Assembly: GCA_029339505.1 (NCBI GenBank)
Contig: JAQISU010000094.1
Coordinates: 7,918,001 to 7,982,000, forward strand
DNA length: 64,000 nucleotides
Direction of reading: 5' to 3'
Origin: Unio delphinus
Lineage: Eukaryota > Mollusca > Bivalvia > Unionida > Unionidae
This document shows positions 48,661 through 61,121 of this stretch, piece by piece (position 1 is the first letter of the stretch; each line of letters begins with the position of its first letter). Below the pieces are notes generated by a model. That model did no database searches, was not told the origin of the DNA, and worked only from the letters and a program-made list of their open reading frames with translations. The position numbers and the translations under genes are program-made.

Positions 48661-49727
48661 AAGGTTATCATGTTGACATTAGAGAGCTTATTGATAAAAG
48701 TATTAAGTATTAATACTAAAGCCTACAATTTTCTACCTACAGTTTTCATAATATATTGGAAAACTGAGTGGGATGCCAGCACCCAGGCAAGATATTTAAC
48801 AGAGAGCTAATAAATATAAAATACACCTAGCAGGAGAGAAACTATTTAGAGTTCAGATAGAAAACATGTTCACTTCTGAAAATGATAATATAATTCAGTC
48901 TTATAAAGTAAGTAACTAAAACATGACACATGTTTTAGATTTTTTATTTGTTTGGTTTTTTTTATCAGTCTGAAAATTTTCCAAGAGTTGGATTTGGCCT
49001 AAATATATTTCACAACATTCCATTTGGCCAAAGTGTAGTCCATAACTCGTGTAAAACATGAATAAAGGAGCATTAATATACTTATGTAATATCCACCATT
49101 AATGTGTGACCATTTATACAAGTAATTATTTTTTAAAACTAGTGCCGTGAATAATAAAAAGATGATGTTAATATAAACAAGCAATATATGACATAAGAAG
49201 ATTTCACAGGAATTTCCAAGCAATTAATGACATTGTACCTGTACAGTGAAAAAGTACTGTGGTACATACCACCAGTAATAAATACTGTTGTATATTGGTA
49301 ATACTGCACATTATCTGGAGTGATGTGATGAGTTGGTATCAACCAGAGGTCACTGGGGTTCCACGTCTTCCAGTGTTTTGAACCACAGTGGCCTTTTAAA
49401 GTCCCTTACAGTGCCTTTTAGTGATTATTCCTGGTGCTGGTAGTGAGCCAGCTGGAACTCATTCCACACCGAGCGATATTAGAACTAGTTCCATGTGAGG
49501 ATTTTGCATATATGGGGATGAATTCCTCACCAATATTAGATTGGTTCATTTTTTCCTTGACAGACTTGTCATTTTGCAGACACTGCAAGCCATGACTTGT
49601 CAGCTTTCTTAGATTTATGTCTACTGGTTTCATTGAGCCTAGTCCCTCCACTTTACTCCCTCTCCCATTTCACCCTGACAAAATGGAAAGTGCACAAGGA
49701 ACTCAACAGCTTATATTTTACAGGGAT
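48661..49727. other. Non-coding DNA
   Basis: A minus-strand open stretch (49651-49418, MKPVDINLRKLTSHGLQCLQ) has no convincing splice context. Nothing else seen. Confidence 0.35.
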
Positions 49728-49877
49728 CCAATTTTCAGTACCACATTAGTGGTGGGCAAATTTCAGTACCACATTAGCTGGTGGGCAATTTTCAGTACCA
49801 CATTAGCTGGTGGGCAAATTTCAGTACCACATTAGCTGGTGGGCAATTTTCAGTACCACATTAGCTGGTGGGCAAAT
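49728..49877. repeat. Minisatellite, about 28-bp unit, five copies
   Basis: Units of TTTCAGTACCACATTAGCTG GTGGGCAA, alternating between ...CAAA and ...CAAT endings. Confidence 0.9.
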
Positions 49878-49965
49878 AAGGACCACTTTATGGCCTGATG
49901 CACATACCTGTTCCCCAATATTATCTGTCACAGACACATCGGATTTGTGTGGGGTGCTCACTTAC

Positions 49966-50101
49966 AGCCAGGAGGTCTCCATCAGGTTTCATGATCCTGT
50001 ACCCTCCACATAAACGACTGAAAATCTTTGCCTTACAGGGTTTGGGAACCAAGTAAAGAGTTGTGCTGGTCTCCTCAGACAATACATTGATGGTAGGATA
50101 T
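49966..50101 (-). other. Candidate exon or exon relic, minus strand
   Basis: A frame of 45 codons on the minus strand reads YPTINVLSEETSTTLYLVPK, then PCKAKIFSRLCGGYRIMKPD and GDLLA. It ends at a consensus donor (GCT|GTAAGT). The upstream edge is the SINE-A copy, whose GACATCAG would have to serve as acceptor without a pyrimidine tract. It may be the remains of an exon, part of an unrecognised retroelement, or chance. No partner exon found. Confidence 0.3.
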
Positions 50102-50295
50102 CTGATGTCCCACCCAGTCACATTATCCTGACACCAGGCAGACCAGTCCTAACACTAGCCTCTTAATGCTGAACGCCAAGCAAGGCAGCTGTTAGTACCA
50201 TTTTTGTAAGTCTTTGTGATGACTCGGCCGGGGATCAAACCCACGACCTCCCGCTTCCGTGGTGGGCACTCTTACCACTAAGCCATCTTAGCAGC
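50102..50295 (-). mobile_element. SINE-A, minus strand, 3'-truncated
   Basis: Reverse complement reads from the box A region (GATGGCTTAGTGGTAAGAGT) and box B (GTGGGTTTGATCCCCGGC) to GTGACTGGGTGGGACATCA, where it stops. The 3' end of the family is missing. Confidence 0.85.
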
Positions 50296-50686
50296 TGCCA
50301 ATTTCATCATTCAAATCAGTTGATGTTCTGTGTCTAAGATGTAAGATACAAAGTGGAGAAATGTTTGGAATTTGATTTTTTTTTCTCTTTTTTTTTTTTT
50401 CCTTACGGTCTTGGTATGAGAGGCTTGGATAGTGTCTATAGTACAGCAGTCTGTGGTAGTCATTCTGTTATAGCATACAAAATCAAGGTGATAAGCTTTT
50501 ACAGCTCTTGTCCTATATGACAAAATGTTTTTAAAATGTAATGACCAGAATAATATATAGAATAATTTGGGGTACTTTATAAATAAAAACTAACATTTGT
50601 TGTCTGCAAAGGGTCATTTGACAGTTTTGTCACAAACGTCCGGCATATAGTGATTTTATGATCTCTCGATCTCTCTCTCTCTCTAT

Positions 50687-50689
<3 letters not shown>
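50296..50689. other. Non-coding DNA
   Basis: Poly-T and (CT)n patches; nothing else. Confidence 0.4.
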
Positions 50690-50733
<44 letters not shown>

Positions 50734-50915
50734 TAAATGTTTGTTTGTTTGTGTCGTATGTGTTCCTATACCGTTCATCCGATTGCGATTAAACTTTGGT
50801 GAGTTGTTCTATGCACACTCGCGAAGGTTTCTGAATTAGTACAACCATTAAAATTGTAACAATTAACAAATTTTTTTGCGACATTTACCGTGTGTTCGCT
50901 GTGAACTGTAGGCGC

Positions 50916-51220
50916 CTTTAGATACGTCACATGATCGAACAATAGGCACCTTTGATACGTCACGTGATCGAACAGTAGGTGCCTTAGATACGTCACGTGA
51001 TCGAACAGTAGGCGCTTTAGATACGTCACGTGATTGAACACTGTCTGTAGCGATAGCTAATTTCGCGTGTCTTCGGTGTGAACTGTAGGCGCCCTTAGAT
51101 ACGTCATGTTTACTTAGTTACGTTTGGTTCGCACCTTGGTTACGTCAAACAATTGTGTGAATTTGTACGTCACGTGATCGAACAGTAGGCGCCTTAAATA
51201 CGTCACGTGATCGAACACAG
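50916..51220. repeat. Degenerate GATACGTCACGTGATCGAAC repeats
   Basis: Units of about 32-33 bp with TACGTCACGTGATCGAACAG followed by TAGGCGCCTTAGA. About six copies, some truncated. Each carries the palindromic CACGTG and the GGCGCC half. Confidence 0.85.
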
Positions 51221-51384
51221 TCTGGATTGGCTGAAACTATGATGACGTAAATCAACAGCTGTATGAAATTCATAATCGGTGTACGTCATGTTATGTTTGG
51301 TTCGCGCCTTGGTTACATCAAACAATCGCGGTGTGAATTTGTAATAGTCGTTACAAAGCATTACTTTCGCTGTCAAATCAATTA

Positions 51385-51745
51385 TGCCACCTAAATGAAA
51401 AGCTATTGGTCGATCTACACCTCAAGCATGAAAGATAAAGGCATCACGAGCTTCAGAAACAGATGAGCAACTGAAAGCAAGATTGGAAACTGTTCGAGTT
51501 CGCATTGTTCAAACCCGATCATCTGAAACAGACGAGCAACAGGAAGCAAGATTGCAAACCGTTCGAGTTCGCACTGCTCAAGCCCGATCATCTGAAACAG
51601 ACTAGCAACGGGAATCAAGATTGCAAACCATTCGAGTTAGCACTGCTCAATCCAGACGAACAATTCACGCTGATTTAAATCTTAGTGCATTCCATTATAA
51701 TTCTAATTATGATTACAGTCTTCATCCAAGTGTGCTTATTTGAAA
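51385..51745 (+). pseudogene. Helitron Rep-helicase N-terminal relic
   Basis: ATG at 51385 reads MPPK-stop-KAIGRSTPQA, then repeated RASETDEQLKARLETVRVR and RSSETDEQQEARLQTVRVR units, then ADLNLSAFHYNSNYDYSLHP. The MPPK start, the ETxEQxxARLxxxRxR repeats and the AFHYxxxYDYSxHPSV motif are typical of the N-terminal part of animal Helitron proteins. Four in-frame stops (after MPPK, after PQA, after SETD, after SVLI). The Rep HUH nickase and helicase are absent. Confidence 0.75.
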
Positions 51746-52097
51746 AATGGGTAAACTGAACATGTGTGTAAAGGACTGGGTTTTCATTTGCCATCTCTTG
51801 TTCTTTTAATCTAAATTGAAATTCCCTTACTTTTCTCTTTCTTTCTGCATCAGTATTTTTGTCTTTTTGTATTTGCATTAGCCTATCTTCTTTTTCCTCT
51901 TTGTGAAATTGCATTCCACTCTTTCCTCTTTCTGCAACTGCATTTCTACCTCTTTCATCTTTCACCTTTCTCCAATAACATTTTTCTTCTTTCTCTTTCC
52001 GCAGCAGAATCTTAACTTTTTTTTTCATCAGGTGTTTTAATTTTAATTCTATTTCTTTCATGTTGGAGCCAGAAAGAGTCACACTAATGAAACCCAA
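51675..52097 (-). other. Lys/Glu-rich open frame, unknown
   Basis: 140 codons on the minus strand, overlapping the Helitron relic end. Starts MGFISVTLSGSNMKEIELKL, then a long charged helix-forming stretch (KEKEEKCYWRKVKDERGR, KRKVREFQFRLKEQEM). It resembles the charged tails of transposon-associated coiled-coil proteins, but no domain is recognised. The + strand is CT-rich, which by itself favours long K/E frames, so it may be chance. Confidence 0.25.
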
Positions 52098-52289
52098 AGC
52101 ACTTTTATCCCAAAAAAAATCTTTTCAACCGAATATGTGTATTTGCCCAAAATATTAGTTTTTTTGCTTTGATATAGAAGCCTTTGCCTCAGGAAGATGA
52201 TACTGCCTGGCTAACTGGAGCAATTTATCCTTTTTCAAGACTCAACCCCTTCCTGGGTAGGATTTAAATTTCAATGTTTTTATGACAAT

Positions 52290-53880
52290 CTGATAGACTG
52301 AATGATGACAAGTCCATGCTTGATTATAAGACCATGATGACAAGTCCATGCTTGATGATAATACAATGATGACAAGTCCATGCTTGATAAGACCTTGATG
52401 ACAAGTCCATGCTCAATGATAATACGATGACAAGTCTATGCTTGATAAGACCATGAGGACAAGTCCATGCTCAATGATAAAACAATAATGACCAGTACAT
52501 GTGCAATGTTAAGTCCATGCTTGATGATTAGACAATTATGACAAGTCCATGTTCGATGATAAGACTGATGACAAATCCATGCTCGATGATAAGTCAATGA
52601 TGACCAGTCCATGTGCAATGTTAAGTCAATGCTTGATGATTAGACAATGATGACAAGTCCATGCACAATAATAAGACAATGATGACAAGTCAATGCCTAA
52701 TGTTAAGTCCATGTTTGATGACAAGTCCATGCTTGATGATAATACTATGATGATAAGTCCATGGGTGATAATAAGACAATGATGACAAGTCAGTGCCTAA
52801 TGTTAAGTCCATGCTTGATGAGAAGACCATAATGACAACTCCATGCTTGATAATAAGACTTTGATGACATGTCCAAGCTCAATGATAAGACAATGATGAC
52901 AAGTCCTTACCAGATGTTAAGTCCATGCTTGATGAGAAGACCATGATAAAAAGTCCATGCTTGATGATAAGACTATGATGACAAGTTCATGCTCAATGAT
53001 AAAACTATGATGACAAATCCATGCTTGATTATAAGACTATGATGATAATTTCATGCCCGATGATAAAGACCTTGATGAAATGTCCATGCTTGATGATAAA
53101 GACCATGATGACAAGTCCATGCTTGATGATAAGGCTATGATGACAAGTCCATGCTTGATGATAAGACTATGATGACAAGTCCATGCTTGAGAATAAGACT
53201 ATGATGACAAATCCATGCTTGATGATAAAGACTTTGATGACAAAGTCCATGTTCGATGATAAGACAGTAATGACAAGTCCATGCCAGATGTTAAGGCCAT
53301 TCTTGATGAAAAGACCATGATAACAAGTCCATGCTTAATGATAAGACCATGATGTCAAGTCCATGCTTGATGATAAAGACCATGATGAAAAATCCATGCT
53401 TGATGATAAAGACCATGATGACAAGTCCATGCTTAATGATAAGACCATGATGAAAAATCCATGCTTGATGATAAGACCATGATGACAAGTCCATGCTTGA
53501 TGATAAAGACCATGATGACAAGTCCATGCTTGATGATAAGACTATAATGACAAGTCCATGCTTGATGATAAGACTATGATGATAAGTCCATGCTTGAGAA
53601 TAAGACTATGATGACAAATCCATGCTTGATGATAAAGACCATGATGACAAGTCCATGCTCAATGATAAGACTGATGACAAATCCGTGCTTGTTAAGAAAA
53701 TGATGACAAGTCCATGCTTGATGATTAGACCATAATTACAAGACCGTACTTGATGATAAGACCATGATGACAAGTCCATGCTCGATGATAAAACTATGAT
53801 AACACGTCCATGCTCAATGATAAATATATGCTTGATGATGAGACCACAGTAAGCCCATGCTAGATCATAAGTACATGTTT
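52290..53880. repeat. Large minisatellite, about 31-33-bp unit, 1.6 kb
   Basis: Roughly 50 degenerate copies of ATGATGACAAGTCCATGCTT GATGATAAGACC. Unit length and sequence vary, with higher similarity toward the right half (53080-53640). Open frames inside it are an artefact of the repeat. Confidence 0.95.
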
Positions 53881-53933
53881 GTTGATAGACCCATGCATAT
53901 ACACATACACACACAAACACACACACACATATA

Positions 53934-56710
53934 TAATAGTAATAATAATAATGAGGACTTTGTATAGCGCCTAATCTTTAGAAGCTCTAAGCGCTTTACA
54001 ACATCTATATTAATATGACTACTGAAAAACAAAAAACAAAAACCATGAAATTGGAAAACAAAAAAATGCTGAAAATATACAAAACATTATTAGGTCTTTA
54101 AGTTTGTTTTTACAGTCGAAAAAGGTGAGTTTAAAGAGCACTCTTAAAAGGGATCACTGTGTCTTTGTGTCTTATTTAAATGGGCAATTAGTTCCACATT
54201 GCTGGGCCTTGGTATGCAGAAGAATATTGTCTATTACAATTTCATTTTCATTGTGGGAATAATGAGTATAAGAGGAGCCTAAGTATCTTGCTGGTGTGTA
54301 CACATGGGTGAGGCCAGATAGGTATGTTGAACTGGAGTCCATCAGTAACACAGAGAACCAATTTTGTGTTTTATTCTGGATTGAACGGTTAGCCAGTGTA
54401 AGGTACAGAGCAGTGGGGAGGTGTGCTCTGAACATGGTACTCTAAATATGATCCAAAAAGCTGTGTTTTGAAGTTTCTGGAGTAGATATTGAGACAAACC
54501 AGACAGAGTTGAGGTATAATAGTCCAGTCTTGAAAGTACTAATGAACACACAAGTGTTTTAGTGGCATCAACTGAAAGATATTTGCAAATGAAGCTGATA
54601 CCTCTCGGCTCAAGATATGAAGCCTTACATATGTTCATGACATGTTGGTGCAATGTGAGAGTACTTCCAGAGTAACACCTAGGTTTCTTATGATTATGAA
54701 TTTAATGTTGGTGTAGCTGATATTTATTGTTTGAGGTAAAGGATGTGAATGAGAAAGTCTTTTTGTTGTGATCAGAAAGACCTCAGTTTTATCATCCTTC
54801 ATCTGCAGCTTGTTACATGTATCCATAATTTCACATCAGAAATGCACCTCTCTACTCCTTGGATGGTAGCATCAACTTCATTTGGGTGGCTAGATTTGTA
54901 TATTTGAGTATCATCAGCATACAATTGTTGAGACACTGGATGATGATCTATGTCATTTGAGAGTGACTGAGTGTATAGAATGAAGAGAACAGGTCCATGA
55001 ACAGACCCCAGTGGAACACCACAGCATATATCAACTGGGCTGGTATGTATTCCATTTGCAGATCCAATTGTGTCCTATTTACTAACTAGGATTTGAACCA
55101 CAGTAAGTCTGTACTGTGAATGTCAAATGCTTGCTGGAGACTGTGAAGTAATATATCATAATCTTTCCGCTTGCCAAAGCAGAGAGAATGTCATTAACTA
55201 CTTTCAGAAGAATAGTTTCAATACTGTGGCAAGAGCAGTATGCATACTGTACATTGCTTAAAAGACTGTTTGAATTCAGATGACATACAAGTTGGGTTAG
55301 AACAGCATTTTTATATGAATGGGAGATTAGAAACTGGGCGTTAGTTTTTTAAATCGTTATGGTCGAGTGTTCATTCTTTCATCAGAAGCTTTACAATGGC
55401 AGTTCAGAAAAATAATGGTAATTCCCCGGATGAAAGAGGTATTAATAACATCAGTTAATGAGTCAATATTGGATCTAAGCACTCAAGCAGCAGTGTTGTT
55501 GTAATTGGATCAAGTTCACATGACTTTGGTGCACTGTTCATAACGATTGTCCATACTAAATCCATAGAGACAGGTTCAAATGCTGCTAACGGTTTTCACT
55601 GAAGTTGTGTTGTCAAGCTTATCTTAATGGTTTGTACCTTATCATGGAAGAAGTTTGTAAACAGGTCGGGAAGGTCTACTGGAGAGAAGGTAGTTGGAAG
55701 TGGTATACCTTTTTTCCTTGTCATTAGTTTGTCAGTAATCTCAAATAGCTCTTTGCAGCTGGAAGCCTCCATGATCTTAGTAATGTTGTGGGATACTTTG
55801 ACTAAATGGACTATGTTTGTGGCATTCTTCTTAGTGGCTTAATAGATTCATTTATGAATTGTGAGTCTGGTGGAAATCCAAAACCTCTCTGCTTAACTGC
55901 GGTCTCTTTTAGCAATGCAAAGCTGGTCACCAACACTGCTACACCATGGAGAACACTTTTTTAATTGATACTCTGCACATTGGTGGCTGGGGCATGTTTT
56001 TCAAGCAATGAATGCAGGCAGTTATCAAGTTATTCTGTTGTAGGAGGTAAGCAGGTTGTTAGGTTTTCTTGGATGTCATGCATTAGTTTGGTTCTATTTA
56101 TCATACGGAGGTTTCTCTAAATGGAAAATAAAGGTGGAGGGTTAGGGACTGATACGTCAAGACGGCATATAATGCAGAGGTGATCTGATGCAAGTTCGTG
56201 TTATACAAGGGTGGACCGTAGAATATTTTATCAGGTCCATGAAGAATCCAATCTGAAATGTGACCAGGTTAATGGGTGGGTTTGTTAACTGACTGTTTAC
56301 AGTTGAAAACATGAATCAAGGAGTTTTTATATGTAATGGTTTCCAGGACAGTCAAAATGAAAGTTGAAATCTCCCAGAATAATCAGGTTGCCACCTATCA
56401 AATTTCCATACTCCAGGAGATTTGGAAACTGCTCCAAAAAGAGATTCAGTCAGCTTGTTTTTTCTACTGAGAGGGGGGCAGTAGAGGCAGAAAAATTGGA
56501 CTGACCTTTGTTCCAGTGTGAGGGTTTGGCAGAAATCGAAGGTTGTGTTGTGTTTAAGACATTTTATCATGGAATTCTTTGTGATGACAGCAATTCCACC
56601 TGTGAAAAAGTGGCGGTGGAATGACTTGATGGAGTATCCGGTGGGTGTTGGATCATCGCCTGCTGTTTTTAGCCATGTTTCTGTCAATAAGAAGATGGCC
56701 ATCTTCTGAT
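53934..56710 (-). mobile_element. CR1/L2-like LINE, long but broken
   Basis: Runs from an endonuclease-like region at the right (ATG 56702: MAIFLLTETWLKTAGDDPTP, with the TETWL motif of LINE endonucleases, and FTGGIAVITKNSMIK) through decayed RT to [40 protein letters not shown] and [16 protein letters not shown]. The + strand (ATT/AAT)n at 53934-53952 is its 3' tail. Same family as the copies at 11133 and 32366. Many frame breaks. Confidence 0.8.
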
Positions 56711-58514
56711 CACTGATACAATTAGCTATTTGAAGATGTCGATATTCTGATCGTTGATAAAATTAACAATTGAAGGGAGTGCAAATGACTTGGAATTCTT
56801 TACATGAAAAGTTGTTTGCTGTCAATATTGTTTCTTTCATTAGATTTTATAATCATTGCTATAAATATTTATAGGAATAAACGTTTGGGTACTATCTAAT
56901 ATTATTTATGATTTCTTTCGGAAACAAATGTATTACTCATAAATGTGGGCATCTTATTAGAGCATTTAAAAAATTGTTTTTCTCCAAAACAATCCTTACT
57001 TATTTAAATAACAATTTCAATTAATATATCATGTCAGCAAAAATATTTTGTTTTTATTCATTATTAACTTAAGCATTATTTACAATCAACTGAGTGTTTT
57101 AATTGAATGGTTTACAAGCAAAAATGTGTATTCGACTCAATATGTATAAGATGCGTTCTCTATTTTTAATGTTTGTTTTCAGTTTCACTGCACGACTTTT
57201 ATTGCTTAGAACTATGGTCATAGAGCATGATTCAAACAAATACCTCATATATTTTAATTCCGTTTGGGCCATTACCTCCGTTCTAGTCCGTACTGGTGAT
57301 TTTATACCAGATTTAGGTGAACATAATTCGGATCACCTCAAACCTCTTCGGCTAATGATTGAACTCAAAGGCGGCTATTGCAATGGGGATTTTGGAAGAT
57401 CTAAAAAACACGAAGAAAGGGAAGCTTCCCTATGAAAGACATTTAGATAATAATAATCTAAAGGTACAACAAGCAGAAAACAATCTGTAACAGAATATCA
57501 AAGAGAAATTCACACACCCATATATGTATGTTATTAACAGTGTTAATTAATGTAGGTCTTCAAAGCGCAACCGATTTTTTTTTTACGAAATGGAGCGACA
57601 TGGAATCGTACAAATATTCTTTTTGTAATAAAAATAAATATTGTGCTTGGTATAACTATACAGGCGTACCGCATTTTCACAGCACTCAGCAATAAACGAA
57701 TAACAAATTAGGCAATTTACATGCTAATGAAAGTTGCCTTGTTTATCTCGTATGTCCTCTTTCCCATCCCACCCCATTTTTATATTTGCACATTTCACTC
57801 ACTTGCCATCATCAGATTAAAACTAAGTATCATGGTTCATAATATTGACCCCTCCCTCCACCCGCCAATTTCATTGTAATTATTTTATTGCAACAGCTTG
57901 TTCAGTATTTATTTGGACATTTATGTTGGAGTGTATAGTCATGTTGGAATTGGCCAATACCATACTTTGTCCGCATAGGGTAGCCACTTACTAGCCAGAC
58001 TAGCAAAAATGAATGCTCTTTTCATTGAGCCATAGCTGTATGAAATTGATAGGAAAATGAGTTCTTTTCTCAGAGATTGCAAGTATAACATTCTATATGT
58101 CTTTAATCTGTTGACAGACGAAACGAAACTACCACATTGATGAATTTGACCTGGAACTTTTCATTTGCATTGCTAGTCACATGGCATATATGGTTGTTAA
58201 ACTAAATTTGATTGTCAATTTATACCCAGGAACAAGCATTATGTCATAAAAATTTGATCATGATTCAAGGAAGTTTTACAGACGCATGTTTAAAATAAGG
58301 CTGCTTATAATGCCCAAAAGGCTGATTCCCAACTGGAAAAGTGTAAAGGAGATACCAGTGGGTGTTTTTTAGACCAAAAATGGTGCTAAATGCGAGTCCA
58401 ATATACATGCTGGATGGCCAAAAATAGACTGCATGCTGGTCAATCACCTTTTCAGCAAATGTAGAAAAGGCAGTGTGTGCTTTTTGTCTGTATTTAGATT
58501 TTTAAGGTATATTT
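56711..58514. other. Non-coding DNA
   Basis: One open stretch (57103-57435) has no recognisable domain or splice context. Otherwise AT-rich. Confidence 0.4.
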
Positions 58515-58775
58515 AACAATTTTAGTTATATTACTACCGTTTTCAGTGATGGCGAGCACCAGGACATCATGCCGCAGATATGTCCCACCCACTCATATTA
58601 TCCTGACGCCAGGTTAACCAGTCATAACACTTACCTGTTAATGATGAGCACCATGCTGCTAGTACCATTTGTATAAGTCTTTGGAATTATTTGGCCAGGG
58701 TTTGAAGGTGCAACTTCCTGCATCTGAGGCGAATGCTTTTACCACTTCGGTCACTGGAGCAGTCCAGAATAAGGC
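58515..58775 (-). mobile_element. SINE-A, minus strand, diverged
   Basis: Reverse complement shows CAGGATAATATGAGTGGGTG, GGTTAGT-like and GCAGGAAGTTGCACCTTCAA (box B region damaged). Tail side begins AACAATTTTAGTTATATTAC. Confidence 0.8.
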
Positions 58776-59162
58776 AGAATATTAAGCAAAATTCAAATTA
58801 ACAGTTGAATGCAATTTTCATTTCTTTCTCAAACAATTTTGCCGTGTTGAATTATGTAACAGGATTGAAACTGAATGGATGCTTGGATTGAATGACAACA
58901 CAAGTGAGGGTATAAAAGTTTATAAAACAAACAAAAATAAATGTTCATTACAAAACAAACACAAATTGGCATGCAGACCAACCCACTACATATAATATTT
59001 AACTACCATATTGAACATGTTACAGATTTATATATAAAAATATAAAACATTCTTACATCCAAAATATGTACAATGAAAAGAACATAATTTACAGAATCAT
59101 ATGATACAAATGAATAAACATGAGTACAAAGCACACAATTGTATTATACCCAAAAAATAAGT
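58776..59162. other. Non-coding DNA
   Basis: AT-rich, nothing recognised. Confidence 0.4.
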
Positions 59163-59470
59163 ATGGTTCACACAACCGTATCATGGAAAGAGAAATATGG
59201 TTCACACAACCATATGCCACAATGTCAATTAAGTATGGTTCACACAACCATATGCCACAATGTCAATTAAGTATGGTTTACACAACCGTATGCCACAGTG
59301 TCAATTAAGTATGGTTCACACAACCGTATCATACAAAGAGAAGTATGGTTCACACAACCATATGCCACAATGTCGTTAAGTATGGTTCACACAGCCATAT
59401 GCCACAATGTCAATTAAGTATGGTTTACACAACCATATTGATACAATGAAAATTATATATGGTTCACAGA
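59163..59470. repeat. 38-bp minisatellite with internal palindrome
   Basis: About eight copies of TATGGTTCACACAACCATAT GCCACAATGTCAATTAAG, two of them with a shorter CATGGAAAGAGAA-type spacer. Each carries the inverted repeat TATGGTT-cacac-AACCATA. Confidence 0.92.
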
Positions 59471-60715
59471 CATGTGTCCTTGTAAACATTGTTCAGAAGT
59501 TGAGAATTTATGTCATGATTCTCATCCTCCAGAAATATACATCCCTATTCAGCAATTCCCATCATGAAACATACTTTGGCGGTTAAAATGCCTTCACTGC
59601 CACAGTACAGAGCATAGCCTCACCATCCTGGTTCTTCTAGCTGACCTATCCATCTACCCATCCATACGTACAGCTATAAATAAATCAAGCTGGTCATAAC
59701 AAGGAATAAACAAAATACAGAGGTGAAATCCATAAATACGTATTACTAAATTGTTTTATGTCAATTAAAGCCCTTAGCGATAAATTGTAACAGACCAACA
59801 GTTTTTCTAGTTTATTAAACCCGAAGAAATACAAATAAAAACAGTAAATTGAAGAAAGGAATTTGAACTATAAATATACATTTACAAATTGGATTTGTAT
59901 AAAAATTAACACTTACCACTATGGCTGTATTTGGAAGTAAGAGTGCTGGTACTCCCTGACAAGTGCTCACGGTGTCGCATAGAAAATAAGCCTCATATAT
60001 ATACAGAAACAAATGCACATAACATAGTGTAAAGTACTCATGCACACTGTACTATATGAGTATCTCGCCACAAGCAACCTGTGATGAGATGCATGTATTG
60101 TTGTCATATAAAAAAATTAACCACCCTAGGTAATGCTATATGCATCTGTGTAGTCAATCAACCACATTTTTTTAAAGCATACCAAATTATTGTAATAATG
60201 TGCTACAAAACTGTTTCCCTATCAGAGTTAAACTAAATTGAATGAATAAGAAATTTTAAAAAATGAAATGAAGAATCATAAATATTTTAATTTTGTGTCT
60301 GGTTCCAAAAGTGAGTTCCACATCTGATCAGCTTTATGTGACCTAAAATGTTGAATACAAATCACTGACATCTTAACAGTCTGAAAGTATTTTTGTTGTC
60401 TTGTCATGGATGAAAATAAATAAATAGGTGCATGTATATGTCTTTCATTAATATAAATACTGAAAATTTATCCAGTAAATCACATATAAGGGAACCACCT
60501 ACCACTGAGAGACCTTCTAAAGATGGATAGACCTTCTTCAAGTTAATATATGTATTGATAATGTATTGTATCATAGGTTGCTTATAATGAATTGTATCGA
60601 TACATGACAAAGGTGTCTCATTTCACCCGTTAACTTCACTTGCCTTTTAGACCAGTGTATAAAAAAAGTGAGTAATATAAAACCCACTTGTGCTTCATGA
60701 TGTTTTTTTCCATAG
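59471..60715. other. Upstream of or intronic to the right-edge gene
   Basis: No exon recognised. Ends in the acceptor TTTTTTTCCATAG at 60715. Confidence 0.45.
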
Positions 60716-60846
60716 AGTTTACTGGAAAAATCACCACCAGGTATACGAAAACCAGCCAAATTTGAGGAAAGACCCATTGTTGATGATGAAGAAAATGAGG
60801 ACAAGAATGATGAAGAAAAGAAAGAAATTAATGATAAGAAATCCAG
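60716..60846 (+). CDS. Unrecognised gene, internal exon 1
   Basis: The acceptor TTTTTTTCCATAG precedes 60716. The frame reads SLLEKSPPGIRKPAKFEERP, then an acidic/lysine-rich run with DEENEDKNDEEKKE, ending at K-S plus AG. The donor is AG|GTAAAA at 60847, phase 2. No in-frame ATG opens it, so it is an internal exon and its start lies upstream, unseen. The joined product with the next exon stays open. I do not recognise the family. The acidic linker looks disordered; nuclear or scaffold roles would be guesses. Confidence 0.65.
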
Positions 60847-61121
60847 GTAAAAAAAACAAAAAACATGAAGCTGTTTGAAGATGATACTTGGTTGTACATA
60901 AATAAAGATATTAATATTAAACTGCACTTTAGTTGCAACAGTTTGAACAGTGTTTTTTCAAGTAAACATTTTTATGGTATGATTTATAACAATATAATCA
61001 TTATGGGGATTCATTAGAAAGCCGGAAGCTTGTTGAAAACTGTCTCCCCTACCACATTAAAATGTCAAAATCAATTATTGACTCCCTTGTCAAAGTAGAT
61101 AATTACAATATTAAATATATA

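Larger units (their letters stand above)
50690..51770 (+). mobile_element. Helitron 5' part, truncated
   Basis: The start has the Helitron-like ATATAAAACTAAATGTTTGT TTGTTTGTGT, then TATACCGTTCATCCGATTGC, a phrase common in Helitron 5' regions. GC-rich sub-repeats (50916-51220) follow, then the decayed N-terminus of the Rep/helicase ORF. The rest of the ORF and the 3' hairpin-CTRR end are not present. Confidence 0.7.

Noticed and set aside
52290..53880. CRISPR-like array
   Set aside because: No constant repeat with unique spacers; contiguous degenerate units in a eukaryotic context.
53291..53926. Minus-strand frames rich in MDLSSWS repeats
   Set aside because: Translation of the minisatellite array; no independent evidence of coding.
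57103..57435. 110-codon + strand frame with a hydrophobic start, possible secreted or membrane protein
   Set aside because: No recognisable domain, no promoter or splice context, ends without relation to the right-edge gene.
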